Shown here piece after piece: positions 1 to 7,874 of a stretch of DNA of 64,000 nt. The notes below the pieces were generated by a model. It was not told the origin of the DNA and searched no databases. It worked only from the letters and a program-made list of their open reading frames with translations. The translations under genes and the position numbers were made by a program. Within the stretch, counting starts at the first letter, position 1. Each line of letters opens with the position of its first letter. The stretch is from Legionella antarctica (lineage in GTDB: Bacteria > Pseudomonadota > Gammaproteobacteria > Legionellales > Legionellaceae). Location of the stretch: assembly GCF_011764505.1 (NCBI RefSeq), contig NZ_AP022839.1, positions 1,657,001 to 1,721,000 on the forward strand, given 5' to 3'.

Positions 1-246
1 ACGTTTACCAACAGGATAGCCTACTTCTTTTGACAGCCATCTTGCCCGCTTAATTTTACCTTCACATGGATACTGCAGATAGTGCTCATCAAGTAGCGCC
101 ATAAGCGCTTCATCTTCGACAGAAATGGGCTTGGCACTATAATAATAACTTGAAACAGGCAAGTCTAATAGCAAGCATTGTTCACGAATGGTGAGCTCGG
201 CAAGAGGATCAATCATGACGCGCTTTTCATCCAGACTAAAGTTCAT
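1..246 (-). CDS. IS3-family transposase OrfB, partial (runs off the window)
   Basis: Reading the minus strand from the ATG at 246 gives 82 codons that continue past base 1. The protein begins MNFSLDEKRVMIDP and contains a YYYSAKP segment and an EGKIKRARWLSKEVGYPVGK segment. These are typical of the N-terminal helix-turn-helix part of IS3-family OrfB; the DDE catalytic core would lie outside the window. Its ATG overlaps the end of OrfA, so OrfB is either translated by coupled re-initiation or as a fusion by frameshifting on the nine-A run at the junction. OrfB is in the +1 frame relative to OrfA, not the usual -1 frame. Confidence 0.8.
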   Translation of the reverse strand, partial: MNFSLDEKRVMIDPLAELTIREQCLLLDLPVSSYYYSAKPISVEDEALMALLDEHYLQYPCEGKIKRARWLSKEVGYPVGKR

Positions 247-520
247 GCTTTTTTTTTAGCCAAGATAGCTGCGCTTGAAGTCGACCAATTTCTTGATATA
301 ATGCCTCAACAAGCTGCTCTTGGGACTTGGCTTCTTTTTCATTAGCCCCAGAGAATAAATCGTTAATGGCTTTGATGGCCGATTGCTTCCAAGTTTTTAC
401 CTGCGTTGCGTGAACACCGTATTCACTGGTAATTTGCGCTTGTGTGAGTTTCCCCTCAATCGCAGCTAGCGTTATTTTTGCCTTCTTGGCCGCCGTATAA
501 TAAGCTCGCTTTTTAGACAT
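236..520 (-). CDS. IS3-family transposase OrfA
   Basis: This 94-residue protein has the IS3 OrfA layout. A helix-turn-helix of the HTH_8 type covers about residues 10-55 (key residues TQAQITSEYGVHATQVKTWK). It is followed by a short leucine-zipper helix, about 65-92, that would pair OrfA and OrfB. Its role is to bind the element's ends. A good ribosome site (AGGAG) lies about 8 bases before the ATG. The gene ends in LKKKHEL, encoded over a run of nine A, and its stop lies inside OrfB. It is read leftward into OrfB. Confidence 0.85.
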   Translation of the reverse strand: MSKKRAYYTAAKKAKITLAAIEGKLTQAQITSEYGVHATQVKTWKQSAIKAINDLFSGANEKEAKSQEQLVEALYQEIGRLQAQLSWLKKKHEL

Positions 521-578
521 TTTATTCTCCTCTTTGTATTAAGAAGAATAGCTCTTAAAAAACCTTTTTTTGTGTCCA

Positions 579-2008
579 GAAAACCGCGCCTATATTACAG
601 TTCTGCTCCGGATGATGAACAAAACCAAGATGCATTAAGCGATAGTTTAAAAAAAGCTTATGAGGAGAAATTAGAATTTGATACCCTTTATGGTGAGCTT
701 GACGATATTGTGGTTGTCCATAAGGTCGCCAAATCAATTGCTGATAAAATAAGTAACAGTTCTCTTACCGACAAAGATTTAGCTCAAGAGGTTAATACCT
801 CCCCAATCGGCCTTAAGCTATTGACTGCTCTTGGGCAATACCATCCTGGATTAAAAAATGCTCTTAATAATAATTTAGATCTTTTTGATGCAAAAGGGAT
901 AGTGGCTATAAAAGAGTTTGTTAAGTATAACGAGGCATCTTTAGACACTCCAATTCAAAAGGGTAAACCACTGTCAATTCAACAACGTTTGGCATTTATT
1001 ACCATACTTTCAGAGGAAAAAGTTAATTATTTACCATATCTGAATCAGAACGATGATAAAAATAAAGACATAATAGCAGCTGTATTTTATTTAAAAAAAC
1101 AGAAGCTTACTGAGTTGATAACAAAAGAAAATCTTAACAATAAACCATTTATTGATGCTTTATTGGTTTTAAAAGAACATGAAATAACCCTCTCATCTAT
1201 AGAAGCAATAGCTTTAGCAAAAGATTCGAATAAATGTGCAATTATATCCCAACAAAACGAACTCTATAAAAAGTCACATGAATCTGTTACGGAGGATACA
1301 TCTGAAACAGATAAGAAAATAATATCTAACAAAATAGAAAGTGGCACATTTAAAGCATTAATTGAGGACTTTTTAGGATGCGATCAAGATGTCATTGAGG
1401 CTGTAAATGTGGTGAGATTAAATGCACCACAATACTGTCAGCATGGGTTGCTAATGGCAGTTAAAGAATCTCAACCTTTAAGGGATATGCTTAATAATGA
1501 ACAAAACTTAAAAAGTAATTTACCATTTCTTATGATTATATTAGAAAATTCCCTTAACAATAATATATTGTATTTAAAAGATTATTATTCTGGAAGTAAC
1601 AGCTTGCGTGGTGTTGTTACAAGAAATATGTTGAATGCATTAAATACAAGTGAAATATTAACGCAACTCCAGACGGCGAATAGCAGTAAAGATCCGGTTT
1701 TTAATGTAAAAAAAATGGGTGTCATAATGGAGGAAATCAATAAATTTATCATGGACAATCGCAAGCCATCTTCTTCACAAGCAAACAGAGATCTTAATAA
1801 TTCACTTTATAGTTTTCGTCGTGAAACAGTTCCTATATTACTGAGTTCGAAATTAAAACCGAAAGATAAAAAAGATAAGCTCGAAGAGCTTGCTGACAAA
1901 CATTTTAAAAATACAGGAGTTATAGATAGACTACTTGAATGTATTTTTAACGCTTTTGAAAAGATTTTGCCAGCCAAGGTGGTTTCTGAATATAGGAGTA
2001 GTTTTTTC
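579..2008 (+). pseudogene. Candidate Dot/Icm effector, 5' and main part (interrupted by two IS)
   Basis: The frame is open from the IS3 edge to the IS66 edge, about 476 codons, AT-rich, and I do not recognise the family. The protein is mostly helical and polar, with no signal peptide or membrane span. Two stretches resemble each other (near IGLKLLTALGQYHPGLKNALNNN and HGLLMAVKESQPLRDMLNNE), hinting at a helical repeat. The original start is missing. The in-frame GTG at 572 lies inside the insertion-sequence end and gives only an artificial start. At 2008 the frame enters the IS66 repeat and stops at 2047 after foreign residues. The true C-terminus lies at 4133-4255. From memory, L. pneumophila has effector gene lem8 beside pmrB, but I could not confirm homology. 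Confidence 0.75.
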
Positions 2009-2088
2009 GTATCCTGTCAGAATCGCCGGGTAAGTGTCTGCCACTGAGCCCGGACTAATCCGAGCCGCGCGCGTCAGCAAGCGGAATT
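2009..2088 (+). repeat. IS66 terminal inverted repeat, left copy
   Basis: This pairs with the reverse complement of 4045-4124 over 80 positions. I counted two differences, at repeat positions 41 and 47, both C against T. Such a long, near-perfect repeat is unusual; IS66 ends are usually only about 20-30 bp. Confidence 0.9.
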
Positions 2089-2100
2089 ATCTCGAGATGC

Positions 2101-3792
2101 TTATGTGGTGCATGGAACCTGCCGCACTTTAAGTAAGATTAATTCAGCCAATGATGGCATTTCAAATTTTTTAGTCACCCTATCGTAAATATACTGATAA
2201 ACGTTAACTTTCAGTTTTCTGGCCGTCTGTACAATCGTGGCAAACGTATCCTTTGATTTGGTGCCATTTTGGGAGACCGTTTGGAGATTGATGTCGCGTA
2301 TCCTTGCTTGAAACCGTGTCCCTAATTCAGAGGCATTGTTGTGCAATGGCAGAAATGGATGGTCTAACACCAATAATAACGCTTGTTTTTTAGCACGTGT
2401 CTTTGCAATGCGTTGATCTAAAACATCATAGCCTGTCGTGGTTGCGAACAAAGTATCAAATTGCATTGATAGTTGTTGGGCCATTGATTGAGATGGAGCC
2501 GTCTTGTAAGTCAATAATGCATGGTAGAAATCCCATAATTGCTCAAGAAATACAGCCAATATATTCTGATTCATATCTGAGAATGGAGTGAGTTTTTTAT
2601 AATGACGACCTTCATGGATCCAGCACAGCGCATGATGTAGGGCCAATTTATTAAACTGAGGCGCATCATCTGTCATTAAATAATGGATGAAGTATTTCGA
2701 GTGCTGATAATAGGCAAGAGCTGCTGACTCAAGAATTATGCGTCGATTCGTGCTGTGTTTTTTTGGATTTGGAAAAAGTGTTCCCATCAAACTATCGATT
2801 GATTCACGTGTGAGGGGTTGTGCATGCAGCATTGGTTTAATTTGATCCAACCATTTTTTTGCGAGACCAAACTCATCCATTAACTCATAAGCCTCCTGAT
2901 TAAACATAAACTTTAATTGGTCTCGACACAGCAACTCCAATAAGGTCAAGCGATCTTTTTTACGACGAGTGAAGTATGCTGTAAAAAAGTCATTACATAA
3001 AACATGGGTGTAGTGATTTTTGCCGTTAACACGACTGCCTGTGTCATCCATCTGCTGGTACAAGCCTGCGTTGCTACCGGCATCGACAATATCTTCTTTT
3101 TCCTGATGAAAAATATCATTGCCTTCTGTCAGCATGGAAGCAATTTTACCATGTGATATTTGAATACCACATGTTTTTAAAAAGCGCTCAATGGCGCTCT
3201 CCGTCATCCCTGCATCACGGTATAATGTGATGACCAGCGCTTTAACCCCAGGACCAAATTCACTGCCCTTATATTCGCCAGGAATCGGCGCAATAAAGGT
3301 TTTTTTCAAAGATGGTGAGTAATACGTTTCCAGCTTGAATTCAACATTATCCGTGATGATTTTTAGATCCTGGATGATTCGAATCTCAAAACCCTTGAAC
3401 TTGGCGTCATCTGGCAGCGTTGCTTTGTCCAGAGCAATCGTAACACGTCTATCAATACGTACGTTTTTTTTGTCTTTGCCTGTGTTTTTATTGTTCCCTT
3501 TACCACGTTTATTGCGATCTCCTTCAGATGAATGATTGGAATTGCCTGTATTATCGCCATTGCTACCTTTGGATTGACCGCGAATATTAGGTTTGCCCTG
3601 TTCACCCTTAAGGCGGTTTATCTCATCACGTAATACTTGGTTTTCCTCTCTGAGCAAAGCATTTTCTTCGGCAAGCATTTCGACCAAATTAACCAATACC
3701 TTAATGATAGTCACGGCCTTTTTGTCGGCAAGACTATCGATATCTTTTGTTAACTCATCTAAAACTTGTTTGATTTCTTGGCGTTTCATCAT
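2101..3792 (-). CDS. IS66-family transposase (TnpC type)
   Basis: This 563-residue protein has the IS66 TnpC order. A coiled-coil N-terminus, about residues 35-65 (VEMLAEENALLREENQVLRD), would mediate oligomerisation. A low-complexity Gly/Asn/Lys-rich linker follows, about 65-110, then a zinc-finger-like/HTH region and the DDE catalytic core. Candidate catalytic residues are Asp in QMDDTGSR, Asp in LMTDDAPQF, and Glu in HNNASELGTRF near the C-terminus, the counterpart of the usual NNxAE motif. The frame is uninterrupted, so the transposase looks functional. It is transcribed opposite to the gene it split. Confidence 0.92.
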   Translation of the reverse strand: MMKRQEIKQVLDELTKDIDSLADKKAVTIIKVLVNLVEMLAEENALLREENQVLRDEINRLKGEQGKPNIRGQSKGSNGDNTGNSNHSSEGDRNKRGKGNNKNTGKDKKNVRIDRRVTIALDKATLPDDAKFKGFEIRIIQDLKIITDNVEFKLETYYSPSLKKTFIAPIPGEYKGSEFGPGVKALVITLYRDAGMTESAIERFLKTCGIQISHGKIASMLTEGNDIFHQEKEDIVDAGSNAGLYQQMDDTGSRVNGKNHYTHVLCNDFFTAYFTRRKKDRLTLLELLCRDQLKFMFNQEAYELMDEFGLAKKWLDQIKPMLHAQPLTRESIDSLMGTLFPNPKKHSTNRRIILESAALAYYQHSKYFIHYLMTDDAPQFNKLALHHALCWIHEGRHYKKLTPFSDMNQNILAVFLEQLWDFYHALLTYKTAPSQSMAQQLSMQFDTLFATTTGYDVLDQRIAKTRAKKQALLLVLDHPFLPLHNNASELGTRFQARIRDINLQTVSQNGTKSKDTFATIVQTARKLKVNVYQYIYDRVTKKFEMPSLAELILLKVRQVPCTT

Positions 3793-4044
3793 CTACCACT
3801 GCGTTACTAATGCTGATACGGCAATCATAACATGACTTTTTTTGAACGCATTTTTCGAGTTTTAACGCCACTAAGGGCTAAGAAAAAATCTGACCTCAGG
3901 AGGGAGATGTTTTATTAGTGAAAGGGGCTACATTGTGATCTTGGGGATCTTAGGGCATGCATATTGCATGACTTACGTTTGATATGGAAAAACATCAGTT
4001 TTACAGAAAAACCGTGTCAATAGGTATTTTGAATATTTTTAAAG

Positions 4045-4124
4045 AATTCCGCTTGCTGACGCGCGCGGCTCGGATTAATCCGGACTCAGTGGCAGACACT
4101 TACCCGGCGATTCTGACAGGATAC
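4045..4124 (-). repeat. IS66 terminal inverted repeat, right copy
   Basis: Partner of 2009-2088. The similarity stops just inside GAATTCCGCTTGC at 4044. The outer edge abuts the second copy of the 8-bp target duplication at 4125-4132. Confidence 0.9.
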
Positions 4125-4132
4125 GTTTTTTC

Positions 4133-4255
4133 TCTGCTGATAAAGTTGAAGCACTTAAATATATTGAACAGGGATTGAAATCCTCCACAACTGACGACAC
4201 TAATAAAGTCGAAGGTGAGGACGAAGGAAAGCAAATTCCTACTGGACCTAATTAA
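4133..4255 (+). pseudogene. Detached 3' end of the interrupted gene at 579-2008
   Basis: Removing the IS66 element and one 8-base duplication joins codon 2006-2008 to 4133 in frame. The 40 added residues begin SADKVEALKYIEQGLKSS, and the stop is at 4253-4255. The tail is acidic (KVEGEDEGKQIPTGPN). Short glutamate-rich stretches near the C-terminus are a known feature of many Dot/Icm substrates, so the insertion would have cut off the export signal. The in-frame rejoining and the target duplication are seen directly; the effector role is inferred. With this tail the gene would encode at least 516 residues. Confidence 0.8.
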
Positions 4256-4503
4256 AAGTGTTTTGTAAGAAGACAGGACGCATTGCGGGTCAATTTTGTA
4301 AATAAATTATGGATGACTGTTCAATAGTTAACAGTCAAGTCTGGATGTTAATTGCTGTTTTTATGCGGTCGCCAGGAATTGGGCGACCATAACAGATAAT
4401 ATCTTTTACCGTCTAAGTGTTTTGATTGATTAGCTTGGCTAATGATTAAAACAATCAAATGACGTTAATAGTAGTCACAATCTAACCAAAATGAGGTATG
4501 CAA
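4256..4503. other. Intergenic region with a small hairpin
   Basis: No gene is visible. An inverted repeat GGTCGCC/GGCGACC lies at 4367-4373 and 4382-4388 with an 8-base loop. It has no T-run on the plus strand; on the minus strand it is followed by ATAAAAACAGC, so it could be a weak terminator for minus-strand transcription. The sequence before the small gene at 4504 is AT-rich and probably holds its promoter, but I cannot point to a convincing -35/-10 pair. Confidence 0.4.
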
Positions 4504-4863
4504 ATGAAGCAATTTTTTGATCAATCCGTCATGCAACACAATTCAACAATTGCAGCAATTAATCCTACATCAAATGAAATGTATGTTCTTGATACTGATT
4601 TGAGTGGTGGGGATAAGTTTACTTATTCTTTGTGGATGGATCTTGCAACTCGTAATCCAGGGTTAATGATGAAATCATTACCAGTTGAAAAGACAAAAGG
4701 TCAATTTCAATTAACTGTTACAGATAAAGAAAATATCAATAGTGTCCTAGAGTTAATGCTAGCATCTAAAAATTCAAAACATGTATTATTCGCTCAGGAA
4801 ATTGAGGAGCGATATTCCTTCTATTTCGATGAAAATCAAAAATATATGAATGTAAATCCATAG
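4504..4863 (+). CDS. Small hypothetical protein, 119 residues
   Basis: I do not recognise this protein. It is soluble, with no signal peptide or membrane segment, and mixes strand and helix (MYVLDTDLSGGDKFTYSLWMDLATRNP, then an LTVTDKENINSVLELMLAS helix). The start was placed at 4504 because TGAGG ends at 4496, leaving 7 bases to this ATG; the upstream in-frame ATG at 4498 touches the ribosome site. It stands alone between the interrupted gene and the convergent pmrB. Its position beside effector remains and pmrAB makes a virulence-linked role possible, but nothing in the sequence shows one. Confidence 0.65.
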   Translation: MKQFFDQSVMQHNSTIAAINPTSNEMYVLDTDLSGGDKFTYSLWMDLATRNPGLMMKSLPVEKTKGQFQLTVTDKENINSVLELMLASKNSKHVLFAQEIEERYSFYFDENQKYMNVNP

Positions 4864-4878
4864 AGGATGGAACTAAGT

Positions 4879-4920
4879 ATTGTTTAACAACAGGCACTAA
4901 TTTGTTGGTTGTTAAACAAT
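4879..4920. terminator. Bidirectional hairpin between the small gene and pmrB
   Basis: A perfect 13-bp inverted repeat (ATTGTTTAACAAC at 4879-4891, GTTGTTAAACAAT at 4908-4920) with a 16-base loop starts 16 bases after the small gene's stop. It lacks a long T-run on either side, so its role as a terminator is inferred from its position between converging genes. Confidence 0.55.
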
Positions 4921-5076
4921 TGCAAAATAAATAGGTCACCCCTAAGCCACGTTCTTTTTTAACTGCCCTATGGAGCTGCGGCCTAAAATCGACCCAAGAA
5001 CCCGTTTGTTGTCTCCAATTATTTTTGTGGCAGAACAATTCCAATTGTCAGGCCCTTGGCATTGAATGCTATCTTT

Positions 5077-6486
5077 TTAATTTCTTTTCACGGGAAGAAA
5101 AACTCGAACGATAAGCCCTGTAGTGAGTTTGGGTGTGTCCAGAACTACTCGGCCACCATGTAATTCACATATTTGCTGCACTATGGCAAGACCAAGTCCA
5201 CTTCCAGGACTTTTATTGCCTAATACTCTAAAAAATCGCTCAAACACTCTGGCTTGCAATTCAGGAGGAATTCCAGGACCATTATCACTCACTTCCAGCA
5301 TGATTTCTTGATTCTGTCTGTTCAGACGCACGATAACCCGCCCATGTTCGGTGCAATAACGAATTGCATTGTCCACCAGATTACGAATTAATATCCCTAA
5401 CGCAGTAGGATTGCCTTTGATTTTAGGGGTATTTTCATCATTTTCAAACTCAAGTTCAATCTGCTTTTCCACTGCTGATGGAGCAAGCATGGCGAGTATT
5501 TCACGGGTTAATTTGCTTAGGTTTACTTCATCCCCTTCACTTAAACTGGTGGCTTCAGGGACCAATCGGCTCATAGTTAATAGTTGTTGTACTATATGGG
5601 TACTTCGATTCACGCTGGCAATTAATTTTTGCAGGGCTTGATTCTTTTCTTCTATATCATTTGAGTAAAGGGCGACTTGAGCTTGAGTTTTAAGGGCAGC
5701 AAGAGGAGTCCGAAGCTCATGTGCTGCATCGGCAGCAAACCGTTTTTCTCGTTCAAAACCTTCCTTTAGTCTGAAAAATAGTTTATTCAGCTCATCGATA
5801 ACCGGTTTAATCTCTTCAGGCACTTCTTGCAAGTCTACTGGCTCAAGGTGGCTGGGAGCTCGGTTTGCTACCTCTTGGGCTACTTTATCCAGACTGTCCA
5901 AACCTCGACCAATAATGATCCAGATTAACAATCCAGACAATGGGAACGTGAGCAGCATAATATAAAGATCATCTTGGGCAATCCGGTGCCCCAGCTCGTT
6001 ACGTGTATCATACCGTTCGGCCAGGACGGTACGAATACCTGCTTTGTCATTATAGGTGGTAAAAACGCGCCAATTTTGATCCGATATTTTTTTATCACTA
6101 AACCCATCTACTTCCGCTGTTAATGGTATTTTAGGGGCTGTAGAGGAGTGTAATAATAATTTTCCTCCATTCGTCCACACTTGAAAATTAAATTTATCCA
6201 AATAATTTTCTGGAGGCTCATCATTTAAAAACTTTTTTTGGTAGTAGGCATCAATTTTTTGCGGGATGGTTTCCAAAGCATCCTGAATTTTAGTAAGAGG
6301 GCGTTGATGTAAATCATCCCCCAATAGGGCTTGATATGATAAAGCAGAAATTTCCATTAGGGTATCTAAATGATCCTGAATATCTTTTTGATCCAGATAA
6401 TAGTTGCCTATGGCGGTCAATGTAGTGGTGATGGTGATGGCTAGTAACAGGTTTATTAAGAGAAATTTTCTTATAGAAGACTTCAC
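5077..6486 (-). CDS. pmrB: Sensor histidine kinase, PmrB-like
   Basis: This inner-membrane sensor of a two-component system has 469 residues. TM1 is at about 7-28 and a periplasmic sensor domain at about 29-172. TM2 is at about 174-194, followed by a linker/HAMP-like segment. The HisKA domain has the phospho-accepting His256 (AADAAHELRTPLAALK). The HATPase domain shows an N box (NLVDNAIRY), DNGPGIP and GSGLGLAI. Its ATG overlaps the stop of the response regulator by 4 bases, so the two are translationally coupled. The family resembles PmrB/QseC. The name PmrB rests on the partner and on remembered gene order in L. pneumophila (pmrB, pmrA, yciB). The ligand cannot be read from sequence. Confidence 0.85.
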   Translation of the reverse strand: MKSSIRKFLLINLLLAITITTTLTAIGNYYLDQKDIQDHLDTLMEISALSYQALLGDDLHQRPLTKIQDALETIPQKIDAYYQKKFLNDEPPENYLDKFNFQVWTNGGKLLLHSSTAPKIPLTAEVDGFSDKKISDQNWRVFTTYNDKAGIRTVLAERYDTRNELGHRIAQDDLYIMLLTFPLSGLLIWIIIGRGLDSLDKVAQEVANRAPSHLEPVDLQEVPEEIKPVIDELNKLFFRLKEGFEREKRFAADAAHELRTPLAALKTQAQVALYSNDIEEKNQALQKLIASVNRSTHIVQQLLTMSRLVPEATSLSEGDEVNLSKLTREILAMLAPSAVEKQIELEFENDENTPKIKGNPTALGILIRNLVDNAIRYCTEHGRVIVRLNRQNQEIMLEVSDNGPGIPPELQARVFERFFRVLGNKSPGSGLGLAIVQQICELHGGRVVLDTPKLTTGLIVRVFLPVKRN

Positions 6487-7160
6487 GATACAGTTACACC
6501 ATCATTTTTCTCTGCCATATATCCAACCCCTCTGATAGTACGGATAAAATTAGCATTAAGTTTTTTGCGTAAATTATGGATATGTACTTCCAAGGCATTA
6601 CTATCGACATCTTCTTCCCAGCCATAAATGCTTTGCATCAACTGTTCTCTTGATAGAACTTGCCCGCTATTTTCCAGCAGTTTTTGCAACAGGGCGAACT
6701 CTCGGCGCGGAACATTTATCAGGATATCATCAACCATAACCGAGTGAGCAGCAGGATCCAGAGTGATATTTCTGTATTGCAGTACCGAATCAGCTCGTCC
6801 CTGTGAACGTCTTACCAGAGCTCTGATTCGTGCACTTAGTTCATTTAAATCAAAAGGTTTTACAAGGTAATCATCGGCACCACTGTCCAGACCCTTAACG
6901 CGATCTTCTACCGACTCACGTGCGGTTAGAATAATAACTGGCGTTGCGTTTCCTTCTTGTCTAATGTGTTGAAGCAAAACCATTCCAGAAAGTTTTGGTA
7001 ACCCCAAATCAAGAATAATTAATTCAAAAGACTCTGACTTTAAAGCAGCACGTGCTGCATCTCCGTCTCTGAGCCAATCTACGATATAGCCGAATTGGGT
7101 TAACCCTGTTTTTACAGCATCACCAAGTAGTTCATCATCCTCAACAAGTAATAATCTCAT
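6483..7160 (-). CDS. pmrA: OmpR-family response regulator, PmrA-like
   Basis: This 225-residue protein has a receiver domain (1-115) with acidic pocket VEDDE, phospho-acceptor Asp51 (IILDLGLP) and a KPF lysine. A winged-helix DNA-binding domain of OmpR type follows (about 125-220; ending EVHIHNLRKKLNANFIRTIRGVGYM). In L. pneumophila PmrA activates many Dot/Icm effector genes through a repeated TTAA-type element; that is family knowledge, not visible here. It is first in a two-gene operon with the kinase. Confidence 0.87.
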   Translation of the reverse strand: MRLLLVEDDELLGDAVKTGLTQFGYIVDWLRDGDAARAALKSESFELIILDLGLPKLSGMVLLQHIRQEGNATPVIILTARESVEDRVKGLDSGADDYLVKPFDLNELSARIRALVRRSQGRADSVLQYRNITLDPAAHSVMVDDILINVPRREFALLQKLLENSGQVLSREQLMQSIYGWEEDVDSNALEVHIHNLRKKLNANFIRTIRGVGYMAEKNDGVTVS

Positions 7161-7200
7161 CGCTGCTCCTACTTATTGATCATCTTTATAGATGATACTG

Positions 7201-7749
7201 TTATTGTTGTTTTTCTAACTCTTTTTCATCCATATGTTTTGTTAGATAAAAAGCCTGTATTAAAACAAAAAGTAAAGTAAAACCAACCCCACCAAATAAC
7301 TTAAAATTAACCCATGCATCTGTATCGTAATGATAGGCAACATAGAGGTTTAAAGCACCCATTAAGATAAAAAATACAGCCCAGGCCGCATTAAGCCGGT
7401 GCCAGATTTTTGAAGTTAGATTAACATTTCCTTCCATCATTTTTTGAATTAAAGGTTTGCTGCCTATGAAACTGGAACTAAGAAATATAATAGCGGAGAG
7501 CCAATAGATGCCAGTTGGTTTCCATTTTATAAACCAGGGGTTATGAAAAAAAAGCGTTGCACTGCCCAGTACCATGATTATTGCCAAACTAATAACATGC
7601 ATTTTCTCATAGCGTTGAAACTTTAATCGATAGAATATTACTTGGCTTAATGAGGCGATCATAGCAACTGCCGTGGCAGTATAAATGCCATAGATTTTAA
7701 ATATTATAAAGAATAAGAGGATAGGGAAAAAATCAAACAGTAATTTCAT
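7201..7749 (-). CDS. yciB: YciB/IspZ inner-membrane septation-linked protein
   Basis: This 182-residue polytopic membrane protein has five or six hydrophobic helices, starting [21 protein letters not shown], and the family's [18 protein letters not shown] stretch. YciB proteins help maintain envelope integrity and are linked to cell division and peptidoglycan synthesis. The length is normal for the family. It lies 40 bases upstream of pmrA on the same strand, so some co-transcription is possible. Confidence 0.88.
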   Translation of the reverse strand: MKLLFDFFPILLFFIIFKIYGIYTATAVAMIASLSQVIFYRLKFQRYEKMHVISLAIIMVLGSATLFFHNPWFIKWKPTGIYWLSAIIFLSSSFIGSKPLIQKMMEGNVNLTSKIWHRLNAAWAVFFILMGALNLYVAYHYDTDAWVNFKLFGGVGFTLLFVLIQAFYLTKHMDEKELEKQQ

Positions 7750-7874
7750 ATTATTTAATTTATTAATAAGTTATTTAGAGTATAACACAATTTTTAGCGC
7801 ACTCCTTCACGCTTTGTGCCTTAAAGTGAAAATAAATAATCCAAAATAAATAATCCAAACAACAAGAGCCAGGT

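Larger units (their letters stand above)
1..578 (-). mobile_element. IS3-family insertion sequence, partial (left end in window)
   Basis: OrfA and the start of OrfB lie in order on the minus strand. The likely outer end is at 578, where the minus strand reads TGGACACAAAAAAAGG, a TGGACA-type terminus usual for IS3-family elements. The other end is beyond base 1, so the element's length and target duplication cannot be determined. The element abuts a long plus-strand reading frame that has no convincing start of its own, so the insertion probably removed or displaced the 5' end of that gene. The exact end position is inferred from the terminus sequence alone. Confidence 0.65.
2009..4124 (-). 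mobile_element. Complete IS66-family element, single-transposase type
   Basis: The element is 2116 bp long and starts and ends in GTATCC/GGATAC. It is flanked by an exact 8-bp direct repeat (GTTTTTTC at 2001-2008 and 4125-4132), the duplication length known for IS66. Its terminal inverted repeats run at least 80 bp with two mismatches. It carries only a TnpC-type transposase, without the tnpA and tnpB genes of classical IS66. That matches the ISBst12-like subgroup. The intact duplication and reading frame suggest a fairly recent insertion. Confidence 0.92.

Noticed and set aside
579..2008. Assigning the broken gene as lem8
   Set aside because: Position beside pmrB fits from memory, but the Cys-His-Asp protease residues I recall for Lem8 could not be placed in this sequence, so the name is not given.
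2397..2591. 64-codon plus-strand frame inside the IS66 transposase
   Set aside because: Antisense shadow of a well-supported transposase; no ribosome site or family likeness.
3363..3605. 80-codon minus-strand frame in another phase of the transposase
   Set aside because: Overlaps the low-complexity linker of TnpC and has no independent support; not a tnpA or tnpB gene.
3984..4178. 64-codon plus-strand frame across the right end of IS66
   Set aside because: It crosses the insertion edge and is made largely of inverted-repeat sequence; the real frame after 4132 is a different phase.
4766..5044. 92-codon minus-strand frame between the small gene and pmrB
   Set aside because: Antisense to the small gene and through a hairpin; no recognisable protein.
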